A DNA stretch of 64,000 nucleotides from Desmonostoc muscorum LEGE 12446 (lineage in GTDB: Bacteria > Cyanobacteriota > Cyanobacteriia > Cyanobacteriales > Nostocaceae), in assembly GCF_015207005.2 (NCBI RefSeq), contig NZ_JADEXS020000001.1, positions 3,472,001 through 3,536,000 on the forward strand. Direction: 5' to 3'. Shown one piece after another: positions 34,795 to 44,692 of this stretch. Numbering within the stretch: position 1 is the stretch's first letter; each line of letters starts with the position of its first letter. The position numbers were made by a program, and so were the translations under genes. The notes under the pieces are model-generated. The model searched no databases and was not told the origin of the DNA. It saw only the letters and a list, made by a program, of their open reading frames with translations.

Positions 34795-35166
34795 ATGTCT
34801 GAAGAGCGGGAACAAGAATTTCGTCCAGTTAACCAAGTTCTAGGAAGCCAACCTTCATTAGGGCCAATTCCAGCCGACCAAATTCTTCCTTGGACAGTAA
34901 TCGCCTTATCATCCTACTTAATTATCAATGGGATTTTTGGCGGTCTTTTCCAAGAAGAATTTCAAAAATGGCTGTGGACGCTACTAATGACTGGTTGGGG
35001 AATCGGAACTTGGTGGATATTAACTGGCGGGAGAAGTTGGAGTTTTTTAAGCAAATTTATTGGCGTTCCCGCTTGGACAAGAGGCTTTGCTCGTTATCAA
35101 AGCTTACTGGAAGTTAACCATGAAGCAAAAAATCGGAAAACAAAGCGTCAGCGGCGCCGGAAGTGA
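34795..35166 (+). CDS. VirB3-like small membrane protein (tentative)
   Basis: A 123-residue protein with a hydrophilic N-terminus, two adjacent hydrophobic helices (ILPWTVIALSSYLIINGIFGGLF and WLWTLLMTGWGIGTWWILTGG) and a strongly basic C-terminus (KNRKTKRQRRRK). Size, topology and its position between the pilin-like and the VirB4-like gene fit VirB3/TrbD. It begins 16 bp after the preceding stop and overlaps the next gene by 47 bp, so translation is probably coupled. There is no sequence motif to prove it. Confidence 0.5.
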   Translation: MSEEREQEFRPVNQVLGSQPSLGPIPADQILPWTVIALSSYLIINGIFGGLFQEEFQKWLWTLLMTGWGIGTWWILTGGRSWSFLSKFIGVPAWTRGFARYQSLLEVNHEAKNRKTKRQRRRK

Positions 35167-37867
35167 AACTAGATTAACACCATTTGAAGATGCCTTACAC
35201 CTGGCGACAATGCTGCGCGTCTCGATGAATGGACGTGATATTGGTGCTTATCTATTGACAAAAGGCATACAAAAGGATCGGCTCTGCTTTGTTTTTGGTT
35301 TTGACTGTAAGGGAATTCATACCACTTTAAGACCAGAACAAATCGATACACTTTTTAATAATATTGAAGCTGGATTAAAAGATATTCCTAGCGGTGAAAG
35401 GATGACACTGCATTTGGGATCTTTTAGTTCAGATAAAGAGCGCCAAAAAGAATTAGCATCATTAATCAGAAATGCGCCATCACGAGATATTAAATATTTG
35501 TTGATGGCCGAGAGAGCCAGAATTAAAGAGCTTACTAGTTCTGGTATTCGTAAGCCAAAATTTTTGCGGATTTATGTGACTTACACTGTAGAAGGAAATT
35601 CCAAAAATGCAGATGATTGGATAGAAAAACTTCTAGTGAGAGCTGAATCATGGTGGTTGAAATTTAAAGGTGAACTCTCAGAAGCTGAAAACCAGCGCCT
35701 GGAAACTGTAATTACCAATGCTTACAAACAGGGTTTTTCTCGCTGGGAGCAAATTTTATCTAACAAAATGGGATTAGATGTCAAAGCTTTGAGTGCAGAT
35801 GAACTCTGGGAAGATGTCTGGAAAAGATTTAATGATACCCAGCCAATAGAGATTCCCCAATTAATCACTTTAGATGAAGATGGGCTACACGAAGAAGTTA
35901 ATTCCGACTTAGCTAGTAGTAAATTGTTGATAGAAAATATCCACGGTACAACTTTGCTGATGGAGTCGAGTGTACCTCGTGCCGATCGCCGTTGGGTAAA
36001 TGTTAACAATCGTTATATTGGCACAATGTCTTTTCTGGAAAAACCCGGTGGTTGGCCAAATAAATCGGCTCAACTGCGGTATTTGTGGGAATTATTAGCC
36101 AGAGAAACAGTAGTAGATACAGAAATTTTTTGTGAATTGACTGCGGCAAATCCAGCATTGGTAAAAACTACTCTCCAACGAGTGCTGAAGCAGTCAAACA
36201 TGACAACGATTTTAGCTCAAGAAAAAAGCAAAACTATTGATGTCAACGCTCAATTAAAGTTAAAAAAATCCGTAGCAGCACAAGAACAATTATATGAGGG
36301 TGCTGTTCCGATTTATACGAGTGTTGTCATTTTGGTACATCGGCCGACTGTTGAGAAATTAGATGAGGCCACAAGATATATTGAAAACTGTTTTCAACGT
36401 CCAGCAAAGGTAATTAGAGAAACTGAGTACGCCTGGAAAATCTGGCTGCAAACTCTCCCCATAGTTTGGGAAGGTTTGTTAGCAACACCCTTCAATCGTC
36501 GCCAGTTGTATTTGACAAGTGAAGTTCCCGGATTAATGCCTTTGGTTTTAACCAAAAGAGGTGATAGACAAGGCTTTGAATTGATTGCTGAAGAAGGCGG
36601 AACACCCGTACATTTGGATTTGTTTAACCAACACAAAAATTTAGCTTTATTTGCCACAACTCGTGCTGGTAAATCGGTGTTGGTATCGGGGATTTTAACT
36701 CAAGCTTTAGCACATGGTATTCCGGTGGTGGCACTAGATTTCCCTAAACCTGATGGTACATCTACCTTTACTGACTATACGCAGTTCATGGAGGGGAATG
36801 GAGCCTATTTTGATATTTCCAAACAATCGAATAACTTATTTGAACAACCAGATTTGCGATCGCTAGATATAGAACAACAACGCGATCGCTTGGTTGATTA
36901 TACCTCTTTTCTAGAATCAGCTTTAATGACAATGGTTCTAGGATCGTCTACCGAAAGTCAAATCTTATCGCAAACAGTGCGATCGATCCTCAACTTAGCC
37001 TTAGAAGTCTTCTTTGCTGATGAAGGTATCAAAGAGCGATATCGCAAAGCAATGGCGGGAGGCTTCGGTTCTCCAGCTTGGCAGAAAACCCCTACGTTAA
37101 AGGATTTTTTAGTTTTCTGTTCTCCAGAACATTTGCAGCTCAGCTCAATCAGTGGGAGAGTAGAAGACGCCCTCAGTCAAATTCAGCTACGCTTGCGGTT
37201 TTGGCTTTCTAGCCGCGTCGGACAAGCTATTTCTGCACCATCCAGCTTTCCCACCGACGCCCAACTTTTGGTTTTTGCCCTCAGAAACCTCTCAGATAGT
37301 GAAGATGCAGCCGTACTATCTTTAAGTGCTTATTCAGCCGCACTCAGACGCGCATTAAGTAGTCCCGCTTCCATATTCTTTATCGATGAAGCCCCGATTC
37401 TATTTGAATTCGAGCAAATTTCCGACTTAGTTGGTCGAATTTGTGCCAACGGCGCCAAAGCCGGCATCAGAGTTATTTTATCAGCACAAGATCCTGACAC
37501 CATCGCCAGATCTAAAGCTGCATCGAAAATTTTGCAAAACTTAACAACCCGATTAATTGGACGCATTCAACCAGTTGCAGTAGATAGTTTTGCAGACATC
37601 TTAAAATATCCCCGCAAAATTATTGCCCGTAATGCCTCAGAAAGCTTTTTTCCACGCAAAGAAGGCATTTATAGCCAATGGCTGCTAGATGATAACGGTG
37701 TTTACACATTCTGCCGTTACTATCCAGGTTACGAACAATTAGCAGCAGTTGCTAACAACCCCTATGAACAAACTGCACGTAGCCAAATGATGCAAATTCA
37801 CAGCGATAAATATGAAGCAATTTCTGCATTTGCACGTCAGTTAGTAGCAACATTACGTAGTAGTTAA
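35120..37867 (+). CDS. VirB4/TraC-like conjugation ATPase
   Basis: About 915 residues from ATG 35120; an in-frame upstream start at 35060 lies inside the previous gene. The Walker A is ATTRAGKSVLVSG near residue 511-523, and the Walker B is SIFFIDEAPILFEF near 748-761. ILSAQDPDTI follows, as in VirB4 motor domains. The N-terminal 400 residues resemble the non-motor half (LYLTSEVPGLMPLVLTKRG lies just before the P-loop). The ATPase would power pilus assembly and translocation at the inner membrane. It is the anchor for calling the cluster a type IV secretion system. The Walker A is slightly unusual in having TTRAGKS instead of GxxGSGKS. Confidence 0.85.
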   Translation: MKQKIGKQSVSGAGSETRLTPFEDALHLATMLRVSMNGRDIGAYLLTKGIQKDRLCFVFGFDCKGIHTTLRPEQIDTLFNNIEAGLKDIPSGERMTLHLGSFSSDKERQKELASLIRNAPSRDIKYLLMAERARIKELTSSGIRKPKFLRIYVTYTVEGNSKNADDWIEKLLVRAESWWLKFKGELSEAENQRLETVITNAYKQGFSRWEQILSNKMGLDVKALSADELWEDVWKRFNDTQPIEIPQLITLDEDGLHEEVNSDLASSKLLIENIHGTTLLMESSVPRADRRWVNVNNRYIGTMSFLEKPGGWPNKSAQLRYLWELLARETVVDTEIFCELTAANPALVKTTLQRVLKQSNMTTILAQEKSKTIDVNAQLKLKKSVAAQEQLYEGAVPIYTSVVILVHRPTVEKLDEATRYIENCFQRPAKVIRETEYAWKIWLQTLPIVWEGLLATPFNRRQLYLTSEVPGLMPLVLTKRGDRQGFELIAEEGGTPVHLDLFNQHKNLALFATTRAGKSVLVSGILTQALAHGIPVVALDFPKPDGTSTFTDYTQFMEGNGAYFDISKQSNNLFEQPDLRSLDIEQQRDRLVDYTSFLESALMTMVLGSSTESQILSQTVRSILNLALEVFFADEGIKERYRKAMAGGFGSPAWQKTPTLKDFLVFCSPEHLQLSSISGRVEDALSQIQLRLRFWLSSRVGQAISAPSSFPTDAQLLVFALRNLSDSEDAAVLSLSAYSAALRRALSSPASIFFIDEAPILFEFEQISDLVGRICANGAKAGIRVILSAQDPDTIARSKAASKILQNLTTRLIGRIQPVAVDSFADILKYPRKIIARNASESFFPRKEGIYSQWLLDDNGVYTFCRYYPGYEQLAAVANNPYEQTARSQMMQIHSDKYEAISAFARQLVATLRSS

Positions 37868-38072
37868 TCTGGGAGGATATCTGTGAGCAATTAACAGGAA
37901 TTGCAAAACTTAGTCAGAGAGTAATAAATCCTAAAATATCCTCTCTTCCTCATTATCTCCGTGTACTCTGTGTTTCTGCGGTTCGTTTATTTTTGCCAAA
38001 TCCCTAAATAATACCCCAGCCAACTTTCTTACCCACTCAATAATTCCGTCTACCTTTTTCACGTACAGATGT

Positions 38073-38879
38073 ATGCAGAAAACTACCATTTTGACATTGA
38101 CTTTAGTATCTCTGGCAATTCTACCTGTAGCAGCCCAATATACTACTAACACATCACAATTAGGTAAAGTTTGGACTGATTTTCAATCATATTCCACAGA
38201 TTTGCAAAACTACTTCCAATATAATCTGACTGACAACTTAAAGCCTGTAGAACTACAGAGTCGAAATGCTCTGAATAACGCCAAAGGAGAATTGAACATA
38301 CCCAACCCCGTTACTGCGGGGCAAAGAGTTCGTGATGATTTAATTCTCTACTCTAGATCGGATCGTTTTGAAAATAATGCAGCGGTGCGAGGAAATTTAG
38401 TTAGCAATGAACTCAATCGTGTAATTACCCGTGGAGCAGCAGCAAGTGTTCTCGGTGAAAATGGACAAATTCGTTCAAAGATAAAGTTAGTAGATACACA
38501 AAAAAGTTTAGAAAATATTGCAGGGTTTACTCAAGCAGCCGAAGAGCAGACCCAAGAGTTGTTAAATAAAATTCCTATTCCTGCTTTTGATGCCAGTAAA
38601 CTCGATCCAGCTACAGCAATTTTAGCACAATTGCTAAATGCCAATCAATCACAAATGTTAAAAATTCAACAGGAACAATCAAAAATTGTCGGTGAAACAT
38701 TTGCTCAGACAATACAAGCTAATCAGTCTTTGCAATACTCCAATTTAAATTTAGCAAACATTTCTCAACAGACAGAAGAAGCAAATCGCGCTCGCAGAGT
38801 TGAAACATCCACCGAAGCAGCGCGACTTTTGCGAGCTACTTCTCAGATAGATTTATTTGGCAGAAAAATTGATAATTAG
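38073..38879 (+). CDS. Exported protein, VirB5/TrbJ-like by position (tentative)
   Basis: A 268-residue protein with a signal peptide (MQKTTILTLTLVSLAILPVAA, cleavage likely after VAA). The mature protein is mainly alpha-helical and glutamine-rich (QSQMLKIQQEQSKIVGETFAQTIQANQSL), with coiled-coil character near 185-245 and no cysteines. VirB5 proteins are also secreted, helical and glutamine-rich, and the gene follows VirB4 as VirB5 does. There is no distinctive motif. A gap of 205 bp separates it from the VirB4-like gene. Confidence 0.5.
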   Translation: MQKTTILTLTLVSLAILPVAAQYTTNTSQLGKVWTDFQSYSTDLQNYFQYNLTDNLKPVELQSRNALNNAKGELNIPNPVTAGQRVRDDLILYSRSDRFENNAAVRGNLVSNELNRVITRGAAASVLGENGQIRSKIKLVDTQKSLENIAGFTQAAEEQTQELLNKIPIPAFDASKLDPATAILAQLLNANQSQMLKIQQEQSKIVGETFAQTIQANQSLQYSNLNLANISQQTEEANRARRVETSTEAARLLRATSQIDLFGRKIDN

Positions 38880-39033
38880 GAAGAATTCAGGAGTCATTCG
38901 TGCAGTGTTTCACTCTTGGTTTTTGATACATCCGCCACTACTTTTAAAATGTCGTCTGAGCGTGGGTTACGCTGTCGCTAACACACCCTAAAAAAACATA
39001 GTAAATCGAAAAATAGCCCATAAATCAAAAATA

Positions 39034-40083
39034 ATGCAACTTGCTATTCCACTAATTTTTGCCCAAGTAGGCATTGATGAAATTCTCGATAATGGTGTCG
39101 CAACTTCCCAAAGTATTGCCGAAGGTTGGGACAAACAATGGCTCGATTTATTACAAAATAACACCAATAATAACTTGTATGGAACATTGACAAATGTGGG
39201 TATTTTTTTTGCAGTCGGAACCCTGTTGTTTTTTATGGTACAATTCATCAGAGATTTATTATCCTACGAATTTACCCGTCCAATATCAGCATTAATTTGG
39301 CCTTTTGTAGTAGTGATACTCTTAAATAATTCAGGCAATGGAAGTATACTTTCTAATCTGACACTGGGAGTGCGGAATTTTATAGACACCGCAAATCAGC
39401 AAGTATTGGTCACAGCAGATGCAGATAAAATGTACCAACAAGCACTGAATATGAGTGTTGCCGAAGAAGTAGCAGGTTCTTTGCTGCGTCCTTGTCAATC
39501 ACTTACTGGCGAACAGCAAACTCAATGTTTTGCCAAAGCTGCGGAAAAAGTGAATATTCTCTGGCAGAAATATCGAGATTCATACGGTAATAAAAACTGG
39601 ATATCCAGACTCCAAACCAAGGTAGATAATATCAGATATGGCACAGGTATTGTATCGGAAACTTCATTTAATTCTTTATTAGGTTCTACAGTACAAACAA
39701 GCCTAAAAAATTTTTTAGTTTCCTTACAATATGCCTTCCAGAATTTAATAGAAGCGACGATGTTGCTGATAGCGGCTTTAGGGCCAATTGCTCTGGGCGG
39801 GTCTTTATTACCTGTAGTTGGTAAACCAATTTTTGCATGGCTCACGGGGTTTTTATCTATTGGAATCGCCAAAATTTCATTTAATATTATCGCGGTGTTG
39901 ACTGCGGCAGTGATTGTCAATGGCCCGGGTCAAGATGCTAATGTTGACCCAGACTTAATGTGGTTCATGATTTTTCTCGGAGTTTTAGCACCGATTTTAT
40001 CCTTAGTTGTGGCTGCTGCTGGAGGGTTCGCAGTCTTTAGCGCTATCAACAATACGGCTGCTTTGGTAAAGGAGAGAATATAA
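39034..40083 (+). CDS. VirB6/TrbL-like polytopic membrane protein
   Basis: A 349-residue protein. Six hydrophobic stretches are visible: TNVGIFFAVGTLLFFMVQFI, ISALIWPFVVVILLNN, TMLLIAALGPIALGGSLLPVV, WLTGFLSIGIAKISFNIIAVLTAAVIV and LMWFMIFLGVLAPILSLVVAAAGGFAVFSAI, plus a weaker one. A hydrophilic loop of about 140 residues lies between the second and third, with a cysteine pair (LRPCQSL and TQCFAKA) possibly forming a periplasmic disulfide. This fits VirB6, the polytopic inner-membrane channel component. The assignment is from topology and gene order. Confidence 0.65.
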   Translation: MQLAIPLIFAQVGIDEILDNGVATSQSIAEGWDKQWLDLLQNNTNNNLYGTLTNVGIFFAVGTLLFFMVQFIRDLLSYEFTRPISALIWPFVVVILLNNSGNGSILSNLTLGVRNFIDTANQQVLVTADADKMYQQALNMSVAEEVAGSLLRPCQSLTGEQQTQCFAKAAEKVNILWQKYRDSYGNKNWISRLQTKVDNIRYGTGIVSETSFNSLLGSTVQTSLKNFLVSLQYAFQNLIEATMLLIAALGPIALGGSLLPVVGKPIFAWLTGFLSIGIAKISFNIIAVLTAAVIVNGPGQDANVDPDLMWFMIFLGVLAPILSLVVAAAGGFAVFSAINNTAALVKERI

Positions 40084-40280
40084 AGAATTCAGGAGTCAGG
40101 AGTCAGGAGTCAGAATGGGCTACGCCCCGCTGCGCTAACAGAATTCAGAATAATTAAATAATAATGATAAGAAATATTAAAATATATAATAATGTTTAAT
40201 ATTTATTTGGTGAAAAAATCTATTGCCTACCATCATACATAAGATGAAAACTGAACTTTTTTGCAGCAGGAGGTGATTGA

Positions 40281-41105
40281 ATGGTACGTTTACTAGAGAA
40301 AAGAACAAGAACAGCAAGTGTTTTAACAATTTTTGCGATCGCCACTTTCAGTTTGCACCTATTAGTCTTACTTTTATTTTTATTTCAAGGCATAAATATT
40401 CGTCAACTCAGCTTGAGAAAACCTCCCAATTTTGTGCAATTAATAGATGGTAAAACGGTAGCTGAAATTGATGATTTAAAAAGAGAACCAGAAGCAATAC
40501 GCCAATTCATCAGCAAAACGATGATCGCAATGTTTAACTGGTCGGGAACTTTACCCCCACAAAAGATTGAAGAAGTCGCAAATCCCAAATCTGATTTGGG
40601 AATACTAATTAGAACACCCCAAGGTGGTAGCCAAAAAATTAGTACTACTAGCTGGATAGCTAGTTTTGCCTTATCAGAAGACTTCCGCAAAGGTTTCTTA
40701 AGCACAATTGCCGAGATGACACCACCAGAAGTTTTTAGTGAAAATCCCAACCAAGGAATGACATCACAGTTAGTAATTAAGCGAATTTATCCCCCAAAAG
40801 AAATTGCACCAGGTAAGTGGCGAGTCGGTATGGTAGCCGACTTAATTCAAAAAAACCGAAGTGATGATAGAAGAGTGATAACTCCTTTTAACAAAGATTT
40901 TCTTGTGCGTGCAGCAGATTATTTCGCTAATCCCCAAGTCGAGAGTAGTACCGATCTGCAAAAAGCAATTTATAGTGTCCGTACTGATAGACTAGAAATT
41001 TATGAAATTCGGGACTTATGTTTGTTAGATAACTACAACAATCTCAATGAAGCTCAACTAAAAGAATGCAAAATTCAACAAAGAACCGATAACTTTATTA
41101 GATAA
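40281..41105 (+). CDS. VirB8/TraE-like protein, first of two paralogues (tentative)
   Basis: A 274-residue single-span inner-membrane protein: cytoplasmic tail, one helix (VLTIFAIATFSLHLLVLLLFLFQG), then a periplasmic domain. The start is preceded by AGGAGGTGATT, an almost perfect complement of the 16S anti-Shine-Dalgarno, so this gene is probably translated strongly. VQLIDGKTVAEID and REPEAIRQFISKTMIAMFNWSG are shared with the next gene. Bitopic architecture, size and order (after B6, before B10) suggest VirB8. There is no decisive motif. Confidence 0.5.
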   Translation: MVRLLEKRTRTASVLTIFAIATFSLHLLVLLLFLFQGINIRQLSLRKPPNFVQLIDGKTVAEIDDLKREPEAIRQFISKTMIAMFNWSGTLPPQKIEEVANPKSDLGILIRTPQGGSQKISTTSWIASFALSEDFRKGFLSTIAEMTPPEVFSENPNQGMTSQLVIKRIYPPKEIAPGKWRVGMVADLIQKNRSDDRRVITPFNKDFLVRAADYFANPQVESSTDLQKAIYSVRTDRLEIYEIRDLCLLDNYNNLNEAQLKECKIQQRTDNFIR

Positions 41106-41393
41106 GAATTCAGAATTCAGAATGGGTTACGCCCCGCTGAGCTAACAGAATTCAGAATTGATAAAAATTTCAGTATGATTAATACAGCATAATTTAGGAG
41201 TCAGACTTGAGAATTAGAATAGCCCATATAGTTAACTTTCAGACATATAGACATAGATGGTGTACTTCACTAACTTTAAATATCCTATTAGTTCCTCAAA
41301 TATTCTCCTGAATTCTGAATCCTGAATTCTAACTCCTGAATTCTGAATTCTGAATTCTGACAATATAGTTCAATTACGATAAAAAAATCATTA

Positions 41394-42086
41394 ATGCAGA
41401 TATTTAAATCAGAAAATAAAAAAAGTAACGCCTTACCACTATTGGCAGTAGGAACATTTGGTTTACATGTATTTACCTTACTGTTACTAATATTTCACGG
41501 GTCTATGTTACAACAGTTAGGTCGGCAACTCACACCTCAAAGTTTAGTACAACTTGTTGATGGTCGTGTGATTACAGTAGACCCCCAAGAGAATTTAGAG
41601 CGACAACCAGAAACTATTCGGCGCTTTGTTGGTGAAACTATGAGCTTAATGCTTACCTGGTCACAGCAACAGCCGCCAACAACGGTCTGGGAAATTAGTT
41701 CCCAACTCGTAGCCGATGATTTTCAGCAAAAACTGAAGTCACAAGTAACTAACTTAAATCCAGACAGCCAATTTGAAAATGTTAATAGAGGAACTGAAAA
41801 TGTATTAGTAATCCAAAAAATCTCTCAACCTACAAAAATAGGCAATGGCAGATGGAAAGTGGAGTTGCTTGCCAATCAATTAACTTTTAGTAGTTATGAT
41901 AAATTGGGAAAATCAATTTCGTTTAATAAACAAATTTTAGTTAGAGCAATAAATGAACCAGCAACTTCACTACCAAACGCGCCGCTTCCGTCGCACTTTG
42001 CAGTTTACCGCCTTGGTGAAGCCAGACTAGAAATTTATAATGTCTGTGAAATCCAAGATAAAAATTGTTCTGGAAATTCAAACTAA
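41394..42086 (+). CDS. VirB8/TraE-like protein, second paralogue (tentative)
   Basis: A 230-residue protein homologous to the previous gene: one membrane helix (LLAVGTFGLHVFTLLLLIFHG), then QSLVQLVDGRVITVD and RQPETIRRFVGETMSLMLTWSQ, then a domain ending in FAVYRLGEARLEIYNVCEI. It is 44 residues shorter than its neighbour. The two probably arose by duplication and diverged to perhaps 25-30 percent identity. The 288-bp gap between them holds dispersed GAATTC repeats. The two copies might form a hetero-oligomer in the channel. Confidence 0.5.
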   Translation: MQIFKSENKKSNALPLLAVGTFGLHVFTLLLLIFHGSMLQQLGRQLTPQSLVQLVDGRVITVDPQENLERQPETIRRFVGETMSLMLTWSQQQPPTTVWEISSQLVADDFQQKLKSQVTNLNPDSQFENVNRGTENVLVIQKISQPTKIGNGRWKVELLANQLTFSSYDKLGKSISFNKQILVRAINEPATSLPNAPLPSHFAVYRLGEARLEIYNVCEIQDKNCSGNSN

Positions 42087-42094
42087 GCTTTACC

Positions 42095-43660
42095 ATGACT
42101 CAATATTCAATTCCGACAGAAACTCCTCCACCAAGTCTATTAACTCTAGACACCGACGATCGCCAACTAGAAATAGAATATGACGATTGGGAATCACGGA
42201 TGGCAAGGTTGGTTGGCTTTGCAGAAGAATCTTCTAGCCAAGGCCAACCATCAGAAGACTCTGCAATCTTGCAACCGTCACCTGAACCAGAAGAAGTTAA
42301 GACAGAACAATCCCTCTCATCTAATCCCTTTGCCAAATTAGGCTTAGTAGGTGCTGGTACCTTAGCAGTAGTTTTGGTGGCTGGCGTATTTTTGTCGCAA
42401 TTGATGAGTGGTAGCTCTCAAAAGCCCAGAAATAATATTGTCACCCCACAAGTGCGATCGCAACCAACAAATGAATCAACCTCTCAACAGCTAGAAGGTG
42501 AAATCGAGACTCTCAAAACGAAATTAGCCCTGACTGAACAAGCACAGTCAGTAAAAGCCGCCCAAGACAAGCTGAGAATGCCAAAACCAGCCGCTACAGT
42601 AGCCTTGGTAGAACCATCAGCTGCTTCCACAAGGAGACAACAAGTGATACCAACACCCCCACCAACAGCTTACGTCCCTCAGCCAGTGACAGTTGAGCGC
42701 ATCATCAGAGTACCTGCTCCTCAACCTCTACCAATACCCCAGCTACCAGTTATCCAGCCAAACACTCAACCCGTAGTCAATATCACTCCACCAGCCCCAC
42801 CAAACCCATTCGATGAGTGGACAAAGCTAGCAAAGTTAGGTAGCTACGGCCAAGTCAATGTCACCGAACAACCTAATAACATTGCAGCAGCTTCCCAACC
42901 TGTAAACGAAACCCAGCCGCCCCAACAGACAGCAAATCCCACTCCTGAGCAAACGCCAGAACAGGGAGCTGCTGTAGTCAGCCAAGCACAACCACAAGGA
43001 CAGAAATCCGTAGCGATCGGCACTAGTGCCAAAGCCGTATTCGCAACAGCGATATTTGGCGAAACTACTAGAGCAAGCAATAACAACGAAGAAGAAACAG
43101 ATAAAAACGTATTTGTAGTGCGATTAAAAGAACCGTTAAAATCTACCGATGGTGAGATAGCTTTACCAGCAAATACCGAATTACTTACTGAAATTCGTTC
43201 TATTTCCGAACAAGGTTTTTTACGGATGAACGTAGTCAAAATTATCTCACAAAATGATGGTAACCTTGTAGAACGAAGCTTACCCAACAATGCAATTGTT
43301 ATTCGCGGTGTCCAAGGTAAACCCTTAGTAGCAAAGAAATTTCCTAGTCAAAGTTCATCCATAGCATCAATGGATCTAGGACTATTCGTTTTGGGAGGTA
43401 TTGGGAAAGCCGCAGAGTTATTAAATCGCACTGATGGTCAAGTTGTTACCATCAACGGTGGAAGCACTGTTGTTAACAACACTAACACTAGAGAAAATAT
43501 CCCGGCTGGAGTTGTGGAAGGCGGTTTGAACTCCGTAGTACCCCAAATTGCCCAACGCAATCAACAGGCGATCGCTCAAATGTCACAACAAACTAACATT
43601 TGGTTTTTGGCAGCCGGCACCAATATTGAAATATATGTCAACCAAGTAACGCAATTTTAA
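42095..43660 (+). CDS. VirB10/TrbI-like protein
   Basis: About 521 residues from ATG 42095, starting 8 bp after the previous stop. A cytoplasmic acidic N-terminus precedes one membrane helix (LGLVGAGTLAVVLVAGVFLSQL, about 80-101), a proline-rich linker (about 105-290, with a long PAPQPLPIPQ stretch) and a C-terminal domain that starts GTSAKAVFATAIFG. That domain reads VFVVRLKEPLKSTDGEIALPANTELLTEIRSI, resembling the TrbI/VirB10 beta-barrel core. VirB10 links inner and outer membranes and senses ATP. Proline-rich linker, single helix and core pattern make this the best-supported structural component after the ATPase. Confidence 0.75.
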   Translation: MTQYSIPTETPPPSLLTLDTDDRQLEIEYDDWESRMARLVGFAEESSSQGQPSEDSAILQPSPEPEEVKTEQSLSSNPFAKLGLVGAGTLAVVLVAGVFLSQLMSGSSQKPRNNIVTPQVRSQPTNESTSQQLEGEIETLKTKLALTEQAQSVKAAQDKLRMPKPAATVALVEPSAASTRRQQVIPTPPPTAYVPQPVTVERIIRVPAPQPLPIPQLPVIQPNTQPVVNITPPAPPNPFDEWTKLAKLGSYGQVNVTEQPNNIAAASQPVNETQPPQQTANPTPEQTPEQGAAVVSQAQPQGQKSVAIGTSAKAVFATAIFGETTRASNNNEEETDKNVFVVRLKEPLKSTDGEIALPANTELLTEIRSISEQGFLRMNVVKIISQNDGNLVERSLPNNAIVIRGVQGKPLVAKKFPSQSSSIASMDLGLFVLGGIGKAAELLNRTDGQVVTINGGSTVVNNTNTRENIPAGVVEGGLNSVVPQIAQRNQQAIAQMSQQTNIWFLAAGTNIEIYVNQVTQF

Positions 43661-43847
43661 AAGATAGGATTTATCCCAATTTGATATTTTCAGTCTCAAC
43701 TGAATCCTGCTTTTAAATGAACAGGAATTCAGAACCTTGGATTAGGTAATAATAATTAGTAATTACTTTTGTAGCATATCTTCCAATACGTTTGGGATAA
43801 CTCTTTTTCTGCCCCTGTTGTATCTACCAATTTCTCCATTTGCAACC

Positions 43848-44423
43848 ATGAAAAATAATACTAAGTTACCAGGAAATATCCCTAGTAATTCTTATTTCCT
43901 ACCTATAGCTTCCTTAATTTTCTCGGTTAGTATGTTGTTATTGGTAGACCGTGCTGTAGCTAATAATGCCGTTCTGCGTTCCATATTTTCCTGCCAAGGA
44001 CAGGGTTTAGGAGGATTAGTACCCACCCTCCATGTTTCCTATCAGCAAGGAACAAACTTAAGTTTTATTCCTGCTGGAGAAGTAATTAAAAAAGTTTGGT
44101 TAAATGATCCATCGGAAGTAACTATAGATTTTGATGGCCCAGTATGTATGCAGTTTGGTCAAAAACCGAACACTACTACTGGAGATTGTAAAAACTCAGC
44201 AGCGAATGTCATTCAACTGAGGCGAATTCCCAAACTCAATATTCCTGGACTACCTAAAACTGAGAACACACTTTTAACAGTTGTTACCGAAGCACAAGGT
44301 AGAAACAAACTCTATACTTTTCGAGTGTTATATGGTGAAAATGCTCCAGACTATCACACTCTAGCAATTTATCCCGATCCTCCTTCTGCCCAGCAACCAT
44401 CTTGTGTCAGAGTTTCACAATAA
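43848..44423 (+). CDS. VirB9/TraK-like exported protein (tentative)
   Basis: About 191 residues from ATG 43848. A hydrophobic signal (SYFLPIASLIFSVSMLLLVDRAVA) predicts export. The mature part has IPAGEVIKKVWLNDPSEVTIDFDGPVC and LTVVTEAQGRNKLYTFRVLYG, which recall the N-terminal domain of VirB9/TraK proteins, where a beta-sandwich binds VirB10. It is shorter than a typical VirB9 (about 270), and no C-terminal domain is visible, so it may be a minimal form. It follows the VirB10-like gene by 187 bp. Confidence 0.5.
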   Translation: MKNNTKLPGNIPSNSYFLPIASLIFSVSMLLLVDRAVANNAVLRSIFSCQGQGLGGLVPTLHVSYQQGTNLSFIPAGEVIKKVWLNDPSEVTIDFDGPVCMQFGQKPNTTTGDCKNSAANVIQLRRIPKLNIPGLPKTENTLLTVVTEAQGRNKLYTFRVLYGENAPDYHTLAIYPDPPSAQQPSCVRVSQ

Positions 44424-44692
44424 GAATTGGGCATGGGGAATTGGGCATTGGGCATGGGGCATGGAGCATGGGGCATGGAGCATGGGGCATGGGGCATGAG
44501 GCATGAGGTAAGGGGGAAAGGTTAAATTTATCCCTTTAACCTTTTCCCCATTCCCTATTCCCCATTCCCTATGCCCTATGCCCCATGCCCAATTCCCACT
44601 CAACCATCATCTTTACAAATATTCAGATAAAAACCAACCACAAATTACAAATTCGTGCAAATATAAAGAAAATCTTAAAAAGTTACAAGCTC

